DNA from: Alkalibacter saccharofermentans DSM 14828
Lineage (GTDB): Bacteria > Bacillota > Clostridia > Eubacteriales > Alkalibacteraceae
Assembly (NCBI RefSeq): GCF_900128885.1
Contig: NZ_FQTU01000001.1
Location: 186,001 to 250,000, forward strand
Direction: 5' to 3'
DNA: 64,000 nt
The stretch's first letter is position 1. The number at the start of each line of letters is the position of its first letter. Of the stretch, positions 1 to 7,957 are shown one piece after another. A program made the translations under genes and the position numbers. The notes under the pieces were generated by a model. It was given only the letters and a program-made list of their open reading frames with translations. It did no database searches and was not told where the DNA came from.

Positions 1-18
1 GCAAGAATTCGTATTCAT
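1..18 (-). CDS. Start of an unidentified gene running off the window edge
   Basis: On the minus strand an ATG at position 18 follows a GGGTGA ribosome-binding-like sequence and opens a frame that leaves the window after six codons (M-N-T-N-S-C). It starts 14 bases after the stop codon of the 6-phosphogluconate dehydrogenase gene and on the same strand, so it is probably the next gene of that operon. Glucose-6-phosphate dehydrogenase (zwf) is a common partner of this dehydrogenase type, but six residues cannot identify it; that is inference from context only. Confidence 0.35.
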
Positions 19-31
19 ATGATCACCCTGT

Positions 32-937
32 TCAATCATCTTTAGTTTTCATCGCATGCCCACCGAACTGAAACCTGAGACCGGCAAGAAGCTTTCCAGA
101 AAAAGTGTCTTTTTGCTGACTTCTGTATCTTGTAAAAAGGGAAGAGGCTATAACGGGAACCGGCACCCCTAGCCTGAGTGCTTCCTCTACTGTCCAGAGC
201 CCTTCTCCCGAGGCGTTGATTATGCCCTCTATATCTTCAAGATTTTCCTTGTGATCTAAAAAAACCTGCTCTGTCAGTTCCATCAGCCATCCTCTAATGA
301 CGGATCCATTTTGCCATAATTTTGCCACCTTTGCAAAGTCGATATCGTATTCGCTTTCCGACAGAACCTCAAAGCCTTCGCCGATAGCCTGCATCATGCC
401 GTATTCTATGCCGTTATGTACCATTTTTACATAATGCCCAGAGCCGGAAGCTCCGACATATGCGTAGCCATCAGTTACGCATATATCTGTAAAAGCTTTT
501 TCCAAAGCTGATACAGTCTCAAAATCACCACCAACCATCATGCAGGCTCCATTCCTTGCACCCTCGACGCCGCCGCTGGTTCCGATATCTATATAGCTTA
601 TGCCTTTTTCCTTTAAATATGAATGCCTTATTTTTGTATCTTCAAAATGGCTGTTTCCTCCGTCAATCAAAATATCACCTTTAGAGACATAGGGAATCAG
701 CTGCTCTATCATGTCATCAATGGGATCTCCCGCAGGAAGCATCATCCAGAAAATCTTTTTATCCTCCAGCTTTTCTGCAAGCTCGCTCAAAGAAAACGCC
801 CCTTCCACGCCTTCGTTAATTATATTTTCGGTTTTTTCAGGACTTCTATTGTATGCTACGACTTCGTATCCATTGTCTCTAAGATTCAGCGCCAGAGGGT
901 AGCCCATCTTTCCCAAACCAATCAATCCTATTTTCAT
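32..937 (-). CDS. gnd: 6-phosphogluconate dehydrogenase, decarboxylating, short NAD-type
   Basis: Cytosolic enzyme oxidising and decarboxylating 6-phosphogluconate to ribulose 5-phosphate. The 301-residue protein starts with a Rossmann motif (GLIGLGKMG, residues 4-12), has the substrate-binding DGGNSHFEDT segment near residue 92 and GTSGGVEGARNG near 119, and the HYVKMVHNG segment carrying the catalytic lysine near 171. It lacks the long C-terminal domain of the 470-residue NADP enzymes, so it belongs to the short GndA/YqeC class, which is usually NAD-dependent (family knowledge). The start follows AAGGAGAAT. Probably co-transcribed with the gene starting at position 18. The cofactor preference is inferred from the class and not seen directly. 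Confidence 0.88.
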   Translation of the reverse strand: MKIGLIGLGKMGYPLALNLRDNGYEVVAYNRSPEKTENIINEGVEGAFSLSELAEKLEDKKIFWMMLPAGDPIDDMIEQLIPYVSKGDILIDGGNSHFEDTKIRHSYLKEKGISYIDIGTSGGVEGARNGACMMVGGDFETVSALEKAFTDICVTDGYAYVGASGSGHYVKMVHNGIEYGMMQAIGEGFEVLSESEYDIDFAKVAKLWQNGSVIRGWLMELTEQVFLDHKENLEDIEGIINASGEGLWTVEEALRLGVPVPVIASSLFTRYRSQQKDTFSGKLLAGLRFQFGGHAMKTKDD

Positions 938-1049
938 CGTAATTCTCCTTGTATAATAAGATTACAGCTAATGATCACAGCTATATTCTTATTTATTTTT
1001 AACTTTAAATATTCTAACGCTACAATAACCATATAAAATTAAGATACCC

Positions 1050-1088
1050 AAAAAAAAGAATCTGATGCGAAAATACATGAGATTCTTT
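1050..1088 (-). terminator. Intrinsic terminator after topB
   Basis: A 9-bp stem (AAAGAATCT at 1055-1063 against AGATTCTTT at 1080-1088) read on the minus strand is followed by a run of T residues (minus-strand copy of the A run at 1050-1057). It lies 26 bases beyond the topB stop, so it would separate topB from gnd. Confidence 0.7.
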
Positions 1089-1113
1089 AAAAAACATATT
1101 TATAGAATTGTTC

Positions 1114-3279
1114 CTATTTCAATTTCAAATCCTTCAGTGCCTCGGCAAAAGGAGAATTGAATGCTTCGCTGTCATCTTGGCCTTTAAGGTATTTTTGTAC
1201 ATCCCGTTTAGATACGCCGCTTTTCTCCTGAGACTTTCTTTTATTGAAGGCGCTCATCTTTTCCCGATAGCCACATTTGCATATAAAGGTTTGCCCATCA
1301 CCCTGACCGGTCAATGTCATTTTCTTTTTGCATTGAGGGCATCTGGCGTTGGTGGTTTTGGCTACCCTTATCCGCTTTCCGCACTCAGGATCAGAGCATA
1401 TTAAAACCGTGCCGTTTCTGTCTTTTTCCTTGAGCATGTAATTGCCGCAATCCGGGCATTTATCGCCAGTCCTGTTCGTATGCACATATCTGGTCTCATC
1501 TCTTTTTATTTCATTTATGATCCTTTGGCTGTAATCTTTTATTTCGGATAAGAATTCATCTATATTAAGTTTGCCTTCCTTAATCTTTTCAAGCTTTGCT
1601 TCCCACAATGCAGTAAGGTCCGGTTCTTTCAAATCATCAGGCACCAGCTTTAATAGCTGAAGCCCCTTTTGAGTAGGCCTTAGATACTGTCCGTCTTTTT
1701 CTACATAGAATTTTGAAAACAGCTTCTCGATTATGTCTCCCCGAGTGGCTACAGTTCCCAAGCCTCCTGTGTCCTCCAAAAGTCTGGCAAGCTTTTTGTC
1801 CTTTTTAACCATGTATTTCGAAGGGTTTTCCATGGCTGATAGCAATGTCCCTTCAGTAAACAGCTTCGGGGGCTTTGTTTTATCCGCCTTAGGAGCAATT
1901 TGTGAAATATTGATTATGTCTCCAACCCTTAGATTTTTAAATTTCAGCGTGTTTTCTTCTTCATCCGTACCTGAAACAGATTTCCAGCCCTTGGATAGGG
2001 TAACTGATCCTGATACTGTAAAGATTTCACCATTGCATTCGACGACCACCTTGGTTTGATTGTACCTGTATGCCGGCAAAAGGGAAGAGATAAACCTCCT
2101 TGCCACCAGATCAAATATTTTCTCCTCGGAGTCTGATAAGTTTCCTCTTTTCACTTTTTCTTCAGTAGGTATTATTGCGTGGTGATCTGTTACCTTACTG
2201 TCGTTTACCACGTGCCTTCCCGGATTCAAACTGCCGGTTGTAAGCATCTTAACTGCCGGAGCATACTCTCCAAAATTGATTGCTTGAAGCCTTTCTTTTA
2301 ATGTAGGCACCATATCCGATGTGATATGCTTAGAATCCGTACGGGGATATGTTAATATCTTATGATTTTCATATAAACGCTGTACTATTGACAAGGTTTC
2401 TTTTGCGGAGTAGCCAAATCTCTTATTAGCCTCCCTTTGCAGTTCCGTCAAATCGTATAGCAGGGGAGGTGGAGAGCTCTTTTCCTTTGTATCTACTTCG
2501 ATTACCTTTCCAGTCTCGCCGTTTTTCAGCTTATCCATCAGTCTGTCTTTTAAATCCTTGTCAAAAATCCTCCCCGAGGCGGTTGTTCTGTCCACCCATT
2601 TGTAGGTGTTGCCTCCCGCCTGTAATATTATTTCCCAATAGTCCCTGGCTTTAAAGCTTTTTATCTCTTCATCCCGAAGGGATATGAGATTCAGCGTAGG
2701 AGTTTGAACCCTGCCGCAGGATAGCTGGGCATTATACTTTGTGGTTAGAGCTCTGGTAGCGTTAATTCCAACGATCCAATCCGACTCAGCCCTTGCCAAA
2801 GCACTCTTATAGAGGTTTACGTATAATTTTCCATCTTTCAATGATGCAAAGCCGTCTCTTATCGCCTTGTCAGTCACTGATGAAATCCAAAGCCTCTTTA
2901 TTGGCTTGGTGATCCCGGATTTTTCGATGATCCACCTTGCAACAAGCTCGCCTTCTCTCCCCGCATCCGTTGCTATTATTATTTCATCTACGTCTTTTCT
3001 AAATAGGAGCTTCTTGACGGTGCCAAACTGTTTCGAAGTCTTTTTTATGACCTGGATATCCATCTTTTTAGGTATGATCGGCAAATGGCTTAGATTCCAG
3101 ACTCCGTATTCCTTGTCGTAATGCTCAGGAGAGGCAAGCTCCACCAAATGGCCCATAGCCCAGGTGACTATGTGGGTCTTTCCTTCAAAATATCCGTTTT
3201 CCTTTTTATCGCATTTTAGTACTTTGGCAATATCTCTGCCTACTGAAGGCTTCTCTGCCAATACAATTTTTTTACTCAT
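1114..3279 (-). CDS. topB: DNA topoisomerase III (type IA)
   Basis: Type IA topoisomerase that relaxes and decatenates DNA through a 5'-phosphotyrosine intermediate. The 721-residue protein opens with the Toprim segment (VLAEKPSVGRD), has the acidic Mg site ATDAGREGE near residue 104 and the active-site tyrosine in LTYPRTDS near residue 310. Two C-terminal zinc-ribbon-like motifs follow (CPDCGNYM with CSDPEC, then CPQCKKKM with ICKCG), and the end is rich in Lys. The length fits the chromosomal TopB class. Its neighbours are housekeeping genes; no conjugation genes are near, so this is not an ICE-borne copy. The start follows a GGATATG sequence and no better ATG exists upstream. Confidence 0.93.
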   Translation of the reverse strand: MSKKIVLAEKPSVGRDIAKVLKCDKKENGYFEGKTHIVTWAMGHLVELASPEHYDKEYGVWNLSHLPIIPKKMDIQVIKKTSKQFGTVKKLLFRKDVDEIIIATDAGREGELVARWIIEKSGITKPIKRLWISSVTDKAIRDGFASLKDGKLYVNLYKSALARAESDWIVGINATRALTTKYNAQLSCGRVQTPTLNLISLRDEEIKSFKARDYWEIILQAGGNTYKWVDRTTASGRIFDKDLKDRLMDKLKNGETGKVIEVDTKEKSSPPPLLYDLTELQREANKRFGYSAKETLSIVQRLYENHKILTYPRTDSKHITSDMVPTLKERLQAINFGEYAPAVKMLTTGSLNPGRHVVNDSKVTDHHAIIPTEEKVKRGNLSDSEEKIFDLVARRFISSLLPAYRYNQTKVVVECNGEIFTVSGSVTLSKGWKSVSGTDEEENTLKFKNLRVGDIINISQIAPKADKTKPPKLFTEGTLLSAMENPSKYMVKKDKKLARLLEDTGGLGTVATRGDIIEKLFSKFYVEKDGQYLRPTQKGLQLLKLVPDDLKEPDLTALWEAKLEKIKEGKLNIDEFLSEIKDYSQRIINEIKRDETRYVHTNRTGDKCPDCGNYMLKEKDRNGTVLICSDPECGKRIRVAKTTNARCPQCKKKMTLTGQGDGQTFICKCGYREKMSAFNKRKSQEKSGVSKRDVQKYLKGQDDSEAFNSPFAEALKDLKLK

Positions 3280-3304
3280 GACATATCCTTTCGTTTACAA
3301 GTTT

Positions 3305-4270
3305 TTAAGTTATGGCTGTTACGCTTCCAAGCTCACTTAGATCATATCCACCTATTCCTTCAAGCTCCAAACGGAAATCCTCAGATCTTAATATGCTTAA
3401 AACCGCTTGAAATGGAGGTTTTTCCATGTCTTCTTTTTTGAATACGAGCTCGTAGCGCTCCTCTTGGAGAAAGACGAAATCTATCCCTTTGACCTGTTGA
3501 GCAGCCTTTTCATTGCCTATGCCCACATCAGCACCTCCTCTGGATACCGTGCTGGCAACAGCAAGATGAGAGATCGATTCCCTTTGATAGCCGTTGATGT
3601 TCCTTTTGTCAAGTCCAAGCCTTTTAAGATGCTGATCTAAAAGAACCCTTGAGCCGCTGCCTTTTTCCCGGTTTATAAGGGTTATGTCTTTTCCGGCAAG
3701 ATCCTGCCACTTTGTTACATTTTTAGGATTTCCCCTTTTAACGTAAAAACCCTGATTTCGCTTTGCCAGATGCACGATTACTGCGCTTGTGGCAGGCAGC
3801 ATATATTTTACGTAAGGTATATTGTAACTATCGGTTTCTCCATCCCATAGATGAACAGTAGCCATTTGCGCATTGCCGTTGTATAGCTCGTAGAGACCGG
3901 CATAGCTGCCAACGTAGCTTCTCAAAGACCTCGCTCCCTGGGGATGTAGCTGAAGATACCTAGACAAAATATCAAGACAGATGTCCTGGCCACATATCAC
4001 CAATGCGTCCTCTTTTATGGATTCCTGATAATTTCCGAGATCCTTCACCAAGCCTTGTACTATTTGGCTCTGGATGGGACCGGGGGAGACATGGGCAATG
4101 TTTCTGTCCTTGTTTTTATACGCTTCTACATCCGACATGTCTATTCTTATTTTTTTACCGACTTTGTAGGAATTTAGATCTCCCCGTTTGATGAGCTGAT
4201 ACACCGTATTTTTAGTTATTTTCAATAGATCTGCTACCTCTTGAGGAGTGAGTGTTTGTTCCTCTGCCAT
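3305..4270 (-). CDS. HTH regulator with ModA-like (PBP-like) ligand domain, probable regulator of modABC
   Basis: Predicted one-component regulator. Residues about 5-55 form an excisionase/MerR-type helix-turn-helix (TPQEVADLLKITKNTVYQLI then SDVEAYK). Residues about 85-310 resemble the PBP-like domain related to periplasmic oxyanion-binding proteins (ICGQDICLDIL, INREKGSGSRVLLDQHL, VASTVSRGGADVGIGNE). It is transcribed divergently from modABC, and a phased array of CATAACAT repeats sits in the gap. Family knowledge: such HTH-PBP proteins commonly accompany molybdate or tungstate transport genes. That it binds the repeats, and whether it represses or activates, is inference. Start ATG follows GGAGATGAT. 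Confidence 0.78.
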   Translation of the reverse strand: MAEEQTLTPQEVADLLKITKNTVYQLIKRGDLNSYKVGKKIRIDMSDVEAYKNKDRNIAHVSPGPIQSQIVQGLVKDLGNYQESIKEDALVICGQDICLDILSRYLQLHPQGARSLRSYVGSYAGLYELYNGNAQMATVHLWDGETDSYNIPYVKYMLPATSAVIVHLAKRNQGFYVKRGNPKNVTKWQDLAGKDITLINREKGSGSRVLLDQHLKRLGLDKRNINGYQRESISHLAVASTVSRGGADVGIGNEKAAQQVKGIDFVFLQEERYELVFKKEDMEKPPFQAVLSILRSEDFRLELEGIGGYDLSELGSVTAIT

Positions 4271-4324
4271 ACTATCATCTCCAATCTCAATTTATTATAA
4301 ATCAACTTGCTAGATAAAACAATA

Positions 4325-4382
4325 CATTATGCATCATAACATGTCTAAAAGATACATAACATCTCATAACATTACATAAAGA
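4325..4382 (+). promoter_or_regulatory. Helically phased CATAACAT repeat array upstream of modA
   Basis: Exact copies of CATAACAT lie at 4335-4342, 4355-4362 and 4365-4372, so their starts are 20 and 10 bases apart. Degenerate copies fall on the same 10-bp register at 4325 (CATTATGC) and 4375 (CATAAAGA). The array ends three bases before the modA -35 box, so a protein bound here would lie on one DNA face abutting RNA polymerase. The likely reader is the divergent HTH/ModA-like regulator. Confidence 0.65.
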
Positions 4383-4384
4383 TG

Positions 4385-4413
4385 TTGACACCAACCCTAA
4401 ACAGGTCTATAAT
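4385..4413 (+). promoter_or_regulatory. Sigma-A promoter of modABC
   Basis: TTGACA at 4385-4390, a 17-base spacer, and TATAAT at 4408-4413: a full consensus housekeeping promoter 48 bases before the modA start codon. Its strength suggests that control is by repression, through the adjacent repeat array. Confidence 0.85.
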
Positions 4414-4461
4414 TTGTTTAAATCACTATATACGCTTGTATCTGCTCGAGGAGGGATCACC

Positions 4462-5241
4462 ATGAAGTTTAAAATATCTTTTTTCATTGTACCGGTGCTG
4501 TTTGCAATCTTATCATTCGGATGTACATCTGCGACTAACGGATCTAATGGGGATATCAATTTGACTATATCGGCAGCATCCAGCTTAAAGGATGCCCTAG
4601 ATGAGGTCATAGATAGCTATAAAGCTATACATGACGATGTAAATATCATTGCTAATTATGGGTCCAGCGGTTCACTGATGAGCCAGATAAATGAAGGGGC
4701 CAAAGTGGACCTGTTCATATCCGCAGCCCAAAGCCAAATGGACGCACTTCACGATAGAGGGTTGCTCCTAGAAGAAACAAGATCAAACATACTCCAGAAT
4801 TCACTGGTTTTTATAATTGCAAAAGGGAAACCAACTATAACCTTGGATGACATAAAGACCGAAGACTTAGAGACAATCGCCATAGGCGAAACCAACAGCG
4901 TTCCGGCGGGACAGTATGCAAAGGAAGCCTTTGAAAAGTTGGGTTTGTACGAAGATATGGAGGACAAGCTCTTGTTTGCTAAAGACGTCCGCACGGTACT
5001 AAGATGGGTCGAATCCAACAACGTCCAGGGTGGAATCGTCTATTCATCCGATGCATCCATAAGCGATAAAGTTGAAATTTCCTTTACAATTCCACCTGAG
5101 AGCCATGCTCCTATAACTTATCCGGCAGCTGTCATAAAAGACAGTTCTTCAGAAGATGTGGCAAAAGTGTTTTTAGATTACCTTAGAGGAGAAGAAGCAT
5201 CTGAAATTTTTGAATATTTTGGTTTTCAGACTGCAAAATAG
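4462..5241 (+). CDS. modA: Molybdate/tungstate ABC transporter, substrate-binding lipoprotein
   Basis: Extracytoplasmic binding protein that captures molybdate or tungstate. From the ATG at 4462 (preceded by GAGGAGGGATCACC) the protein is 259 residues; an upstream in-frame ATG at 4414 overlaps the -10 region and is rejected. A lipoprotein signal peptide ends in LSFGC with the lipidated Cys at residue 21. The mature part has the ModA signatures ISAASSLKDALDEV, NYGSSGSLMSQI and GAKVDLFISA, and ends with the QGGIVYSSDA and PITYPAAVI segments. It heads the modABC operon; modB starts 23 bases after the stop. Molybdate and tungstate cannot be told apart from sequence here. Confidence 0.92.
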   Translation: MKFKISFFIVPVLFAILSFGCTSATNGSNGDINLTISAASSLKDALDEVIDSYKAIHDDVNIIANYGSSGSLMSQINEGAKVDLFISAAQSQMDALHDRGLLLEETRSNILQNSLVFIIAKGKPTITLDDIKTEDLETIAIGETNSVPAGQYAKEAFEKLGLYEDMEDKLLFAKDVRTVLRWVESNNVQGGIVYSSDASISDKVEISFTIPPESHAPITYPAAVIKDSSSEDVAKVFLDYLRGEEASEIFEYFGFQTAK

Positions 5242-5263
5242 CAAACCGAGGAGGAAAAAGTCA

Positions 5264-5959
5264 ATGGATTATGCGCCTTTGTTCATATCCCTTAAAACAG
5301 CGATGACTGCAACTGTAATTACATTTATTTTCGGCATTTTTGCAGCATGGTTCATGTGCAGATACGACGGAAAGCTCAAATCCCTTATCGACAGCGTATT
5401 TCTGCTTCCAATGGTCTTGCCTCCAACAGTAGTAGGCTTCATTCTTCTTATTGCCATAGGAAGAAATTCACCAGTGGGAAAATTTTTAAGCTTATTTGAT
5501 CTAAACCTCATATTTACTTGGCCTGCACTGGTTTTGGCTGCGTCCGTAGTGGCATTTCCACTGATGTACAAGACCTCGAAGGCTGCCTTTGAGCAGATTG
5601 ACAGAGACATTCTGGATGTGGCAAGAACCCTCGGTGCGGGTGAATTTAAGATATTTATTAAGTTGATGATACCTAATGCACTGCCTGGCATTCTGGCAGG
5701 TGCAGTGCTTTCCTTTGCCAGGGCTCTAGGCGAGTTCGGCGCAACTTTGATGGTAGGGGGAAGCATCCCCGGTAGAACATTGACAGTACCCGTTGCCATT
5801 TTTTTCGCATCAGAAAGCGGCAATACCAAGGAGGCATTGATATGGGTGGCGGTGATTTTCTCCATATCTCTTTTCATCATGACGTTGATAAACAACAATG
5901 AAGGAAAATCAATGGGGAATTACGACAAAAGGAAGGAGTTGGCCGAAGATGAGCCTTAG
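5264..5959 (+). CDS. modB: Molybdate ABC transporter permease
   Basis: Inner-membrane permease of the ModABC importer, 231 residues with about five to six membrane segments. The EAA loop that docks on the ATPase is visible (DVARTLGAGEFKIFIKLMIP, around residue 120-140), followed by the ModB segment SFARALGEFGATLMVGG. The start at 5264 is chosen because GAGGAGGAAAAAG precedes it; the frame opens further upstream inside modA. Its last 11 bases overlap modC, which implies translational coupling. Confidence 0.92.
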   Translation: MDYAPLFISLKTAMTATVITFIFGIFAAWFMCRYDGKLKSLIDSVFLLPMVLPPTVVGFILLIAIGRNSPVGKFLSLFDLNLIFTWPALVLAASVVAFPLMYKTSKAAFEQIDRDILDVARTLGAGEFKIFIKLMIPNALPGILAGAVLSFARALGEFGATLMVGGSIPGRTLTVPVAIFFASESGNTKEALIWVAVIFSISLFIMTLINNNEGKSMGNYDKRKELAEDEP

Positions 5960-6989
5960 AATCGATGCCAGAAAAAATCTTGGAGACTTCTTACTGGATT
6001 TAAAAATAGAATCATCATCAAAACGCATAGGAATAATTGGTTCTTCCGGCTCAGGAAAAAGCATGATGCTGCGGATGTTATCCGGGCTTTCTACACCGGA
6101 TGAAGGGGTTATCATGGTTAATGATACCTGCCTTTACGATTCCGCAAGGTCTATAAACCTGCCTGCAAGAGATCGGAAAACAGGATTTTTATTTCAGAAT
6201 TATGCGCTTTTCCCCAATATGACTTTGGAAGAAAACATAATATTTTCTTTGGATAAAAAAAGCCTTCAGATTCCCGAAAAAATATCTTCCCTCATAGATA
6301 TGCTTGGTCTTGATAAGCTTAGGAACAGATATCCCTCCCAATTGTCCGGCGGTCAAAGGCAAAGAGCCGCCCTTGCAAGGGCACTGGCCATTGATCCGGA
6401 TATTCTCATGCTGGATGAGCCATTTTCAGCATTGGATAACCATTTAAGGAGACAGACAATTGACAGGTTCGTCGATTATCTGGAGGATTACCAGGGAATC
6501 ATTCTGTTCGTTACCCATAATATGGAGGAAGCCTACAGATTATGCGACGAGGTAGTAGTCATAAGCAAGGGAAGGGTGGACTCTATCGGCAAAAGAGAAG
6601 AGATGTTTTCAAATCCGCCAACGAGAACAGCTGCAAAGCTAGCCGGATACAGAAACATCACCCCGACAGCAAATCTCCAAGGGGGCAAGTCAAGGCTATT
6701 AAACTACGGAATAGATGTTGAACGTGACGCAGCCTTCAAACCCTATGCCATTTTGCCGGGAAGGGGATTGTCCCTATGCAGCGAGCAGGAACCTGGGACA
6801 TTCAAGGCTTTTATATCCGATATAAAGGAATCTCCATTTAGCGTAGTTGTTTCACTGGAATTTGAAAACGGATTGGTTCCCTTGGAGTGGGATATAAAGC
6901 GAAGCCTATGGGATGGCTTTGAAAAAAAGGATCTCATGGAAACACTTCATATAGGGATAGATACCAGCGAGATTATCTATCTTGACTGA
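5949..6989 (+). CDS. modC: Molybdate ABC transporter ATP-binding protein
   Basis: Cytoplasmic ATPase driving ModABC import, 346 residues from the ATG at 5949, which follows AAGGAGTTGGCCGAAG. Seen: Walker A GSSGSGKS, Q-loop FLFQNYALFP, ABC signature LSGGQRQRAALARAL, Walker B LMLDEPFSALD and H-loop VTHNMEEA. The C-terminal 100 residues are TOBE-like (GTFKAFISDIKESPFSVVVS), the small oxyanion-sensing domain known from ModC. It is the last gene of the operon and is closed by the hairpin at 7007. Confidence 0.92.
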   Translation: MSLRIDARKNLGDFLLDLKIESSSKRIGIIGSSGSGKSMMLRMLSGLSTPDEGVIMVNDTCLYDSARSINLPARDRKTGFLFQNYALFPNMTLEENIIFSLDKKSLQIPEKISSLIDMLGLDKLRNRYPSQLSGGQRQRAALARALAIDPDILMLDEPFSALDNHLRRQTIDRFVDYLEDYQGIILFVTHNMEEAYRLCDEVVVISKGRVDSIGKREEMFSNPPTRTAAKLAGYRNITPTANLQGGKSRLLNYGIDVERDAAFKPYAILPGRGLSLCSEQEPGTFKAFISDIKESPFSVVVSLEFENGLVPLEWDIKRSLWDGFEKKDLMETLHIGIDTSEIIYLD

Positions 6990-7006
6990 ATCATTCAGTA
7001 TTTTAC

Positions 7007-7043
7007 AAACAGCAAAAGCCCAAGGTTGCTTTTGCTGTTTTTT
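7007..7043 (+). terminator. Intrinsic terminator of modABC
   Basis: A perfect 13-bp stem (AAACAGCAAAAGC at 7007-7019 with its complement at 7028-7040) and an 8-base loop run into a short T tract. Confidence 0.85.
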
Positions 7044-7106
7044 AGCGTAAATAATCTGTGACAGGGTATAAGGTTAATATAAAATCATGAACGAGGAGGC
7101 AAGACT

Positions 7107-7451
7107 ATGAAAAAGTCCAATAAAACACTATTGTTGATTATGATTCTTCTTTTAGCATTTTCACTGGTTGTTGTAGGATGCTCTAGAGGAAGCGATAATG
7201 ACAACGGCGATGATGAGATGATATACCTTACTCTGGAGGAACTGGCTGAATATGATGGACAAGATGGCAATCCCGCTTATGTAGCGGTGGAAGGAAAGAT
7301 TTACGATGTAACAAATTCTTCATTGTGGGACGGGGGAGTTCATAATTCACACCAGGCAGGGCAAGACCTTACACAGGAAATCCTAAACGACTCACCACAT
7401 GGGACTTCAGTGCTTGATAGAGTTCCCATGATTGGCGAGATAGTCGAGTAG
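7107..7451 (+). CDS. Cytochrome b5-like heme-binding lipoprotein
   Basis: A 114-residue surface lipoprotein: a signal peptide ends in LVVVGC with Cys25 as lipidation site, an acidic linker follows (residues 26-36), then one cytochrome b5-like domain (about 38-112). The fold signature YLTLEELAEYDGQDG and VAVEGKIYDVTNS is clear, and two candidate axial heme ligands are present, His in HNSHQAGQDLT and His in DSPHGTSVL. ATG follows GAGGAGGCAAGACT. It directly precedes a four-helix membrane protein with paired histidines, so the two probably form a transmembrane electron-transfer unit; that function is inference. Steroid-binding-type domains share this fold, but the His pair favours heme. Confidence 0.82.
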   Translation: MKKSNKTLLLIMILLLAFSLVVVGCSRGSDNDNGDDEMIYLTLEELAEYDGQDGNPAYVAVEGKIYDVTNSSLWDGGVHNSHQAGQDLTQEILNDSPHGTSVLDRVPMIGEIVE

Positions 7452-7459
7452 GTGTGCCT

Positions 7460-7843
7460 ATGAGTACAGTCAGAATTCTCGCTTATATAAACGTGATATT
7501 GTTGATCCTATTGGCATCCAGCTTCATTTTGAGACGAATAAAAAAATACACAAGCATAGAGACCGGTCCAGGATACAACAAGGCGCTTAAAATTATGGGA
7601 AAGCTTCATCCCTATTTGGGGATATCCCTCATACTATCGGGGATTGTCCATGGATATATGGCTATAAGGACGGTGAGATTAAACACCGGATATATCCTCT
7701 GGGGCTTAATCGTAGTAATGGGGCTTATCAGAGTCTATGGGGCGGTAACGAAAAACAAAAACTGGGTCAAGGTACACAGGGTCATAGACATACTCGTTTT
7801 TATAGCTTTACTGTTCCATGTATTTGCTCGAAATATCATATAG
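7460..7843 (+). CDS. Four-helix membrane protein with paired histidines, putative b-type cytochrome
   Basis: A 127-residue membrane protein with four predicted helices (about residues 4-24, 45-67, 72-92, 99-120). Helix 2 carries two His (KLHPYLG and IVHGYM) and helix 4 two more (KVHRVID and LFHVFAR). Such pairs on two helices are what bis-His heme b sites look like in cytochrome b561 and ferric-reductase-type proteins. It starts nine bases after the b5-like lipoprotein; the ATG at 7460 is preferred over the GTG at 7454, which overlaps the ribosome binding site AGGTG. Family assignment is by pattern only; no specific protein is recognised. Confidence 0.7.
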   Translation: MSTVRILAYINVILLILLASSFILRRIKKYTSIETGPGYNKALKIMGKLHPYLGISLILSGIVHGYMAIRTVRLNTGYILWGLIVVMGLIRVYGAVTKNKNWVKVHRVIDILVFIALLFHVFARNII

Positions 7844-7853
7844 CATAGTCTGC

Positions 7854-7882
7854 AAAGCCACGTAAAAAACGTGGCTTTTATG
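7854..7882 (+). terminator. Intrinsic terminator of the cytochrome pair
   Basis: Ten-bp stem (AAAGCCACGT at 7854-7863 with ACGTGGCTTT at 7869-7878) followed by a short T-rich end. Confidence 0.7.
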
Positions 7883-7957
7883 TCCCCTAAATATAAAATA
7901 TGTTATAATTCTATTGGCGGTTGATTCGCTACTATCAAAGATACAGGTGGAAGCATA

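Noticed and set aside
1114..3279. TopB as marker of an integrative conjugative element
   Set aside because: No relaxase, type IV secretion or integrase gene is adjacent; neighbours are housekeeping genes.
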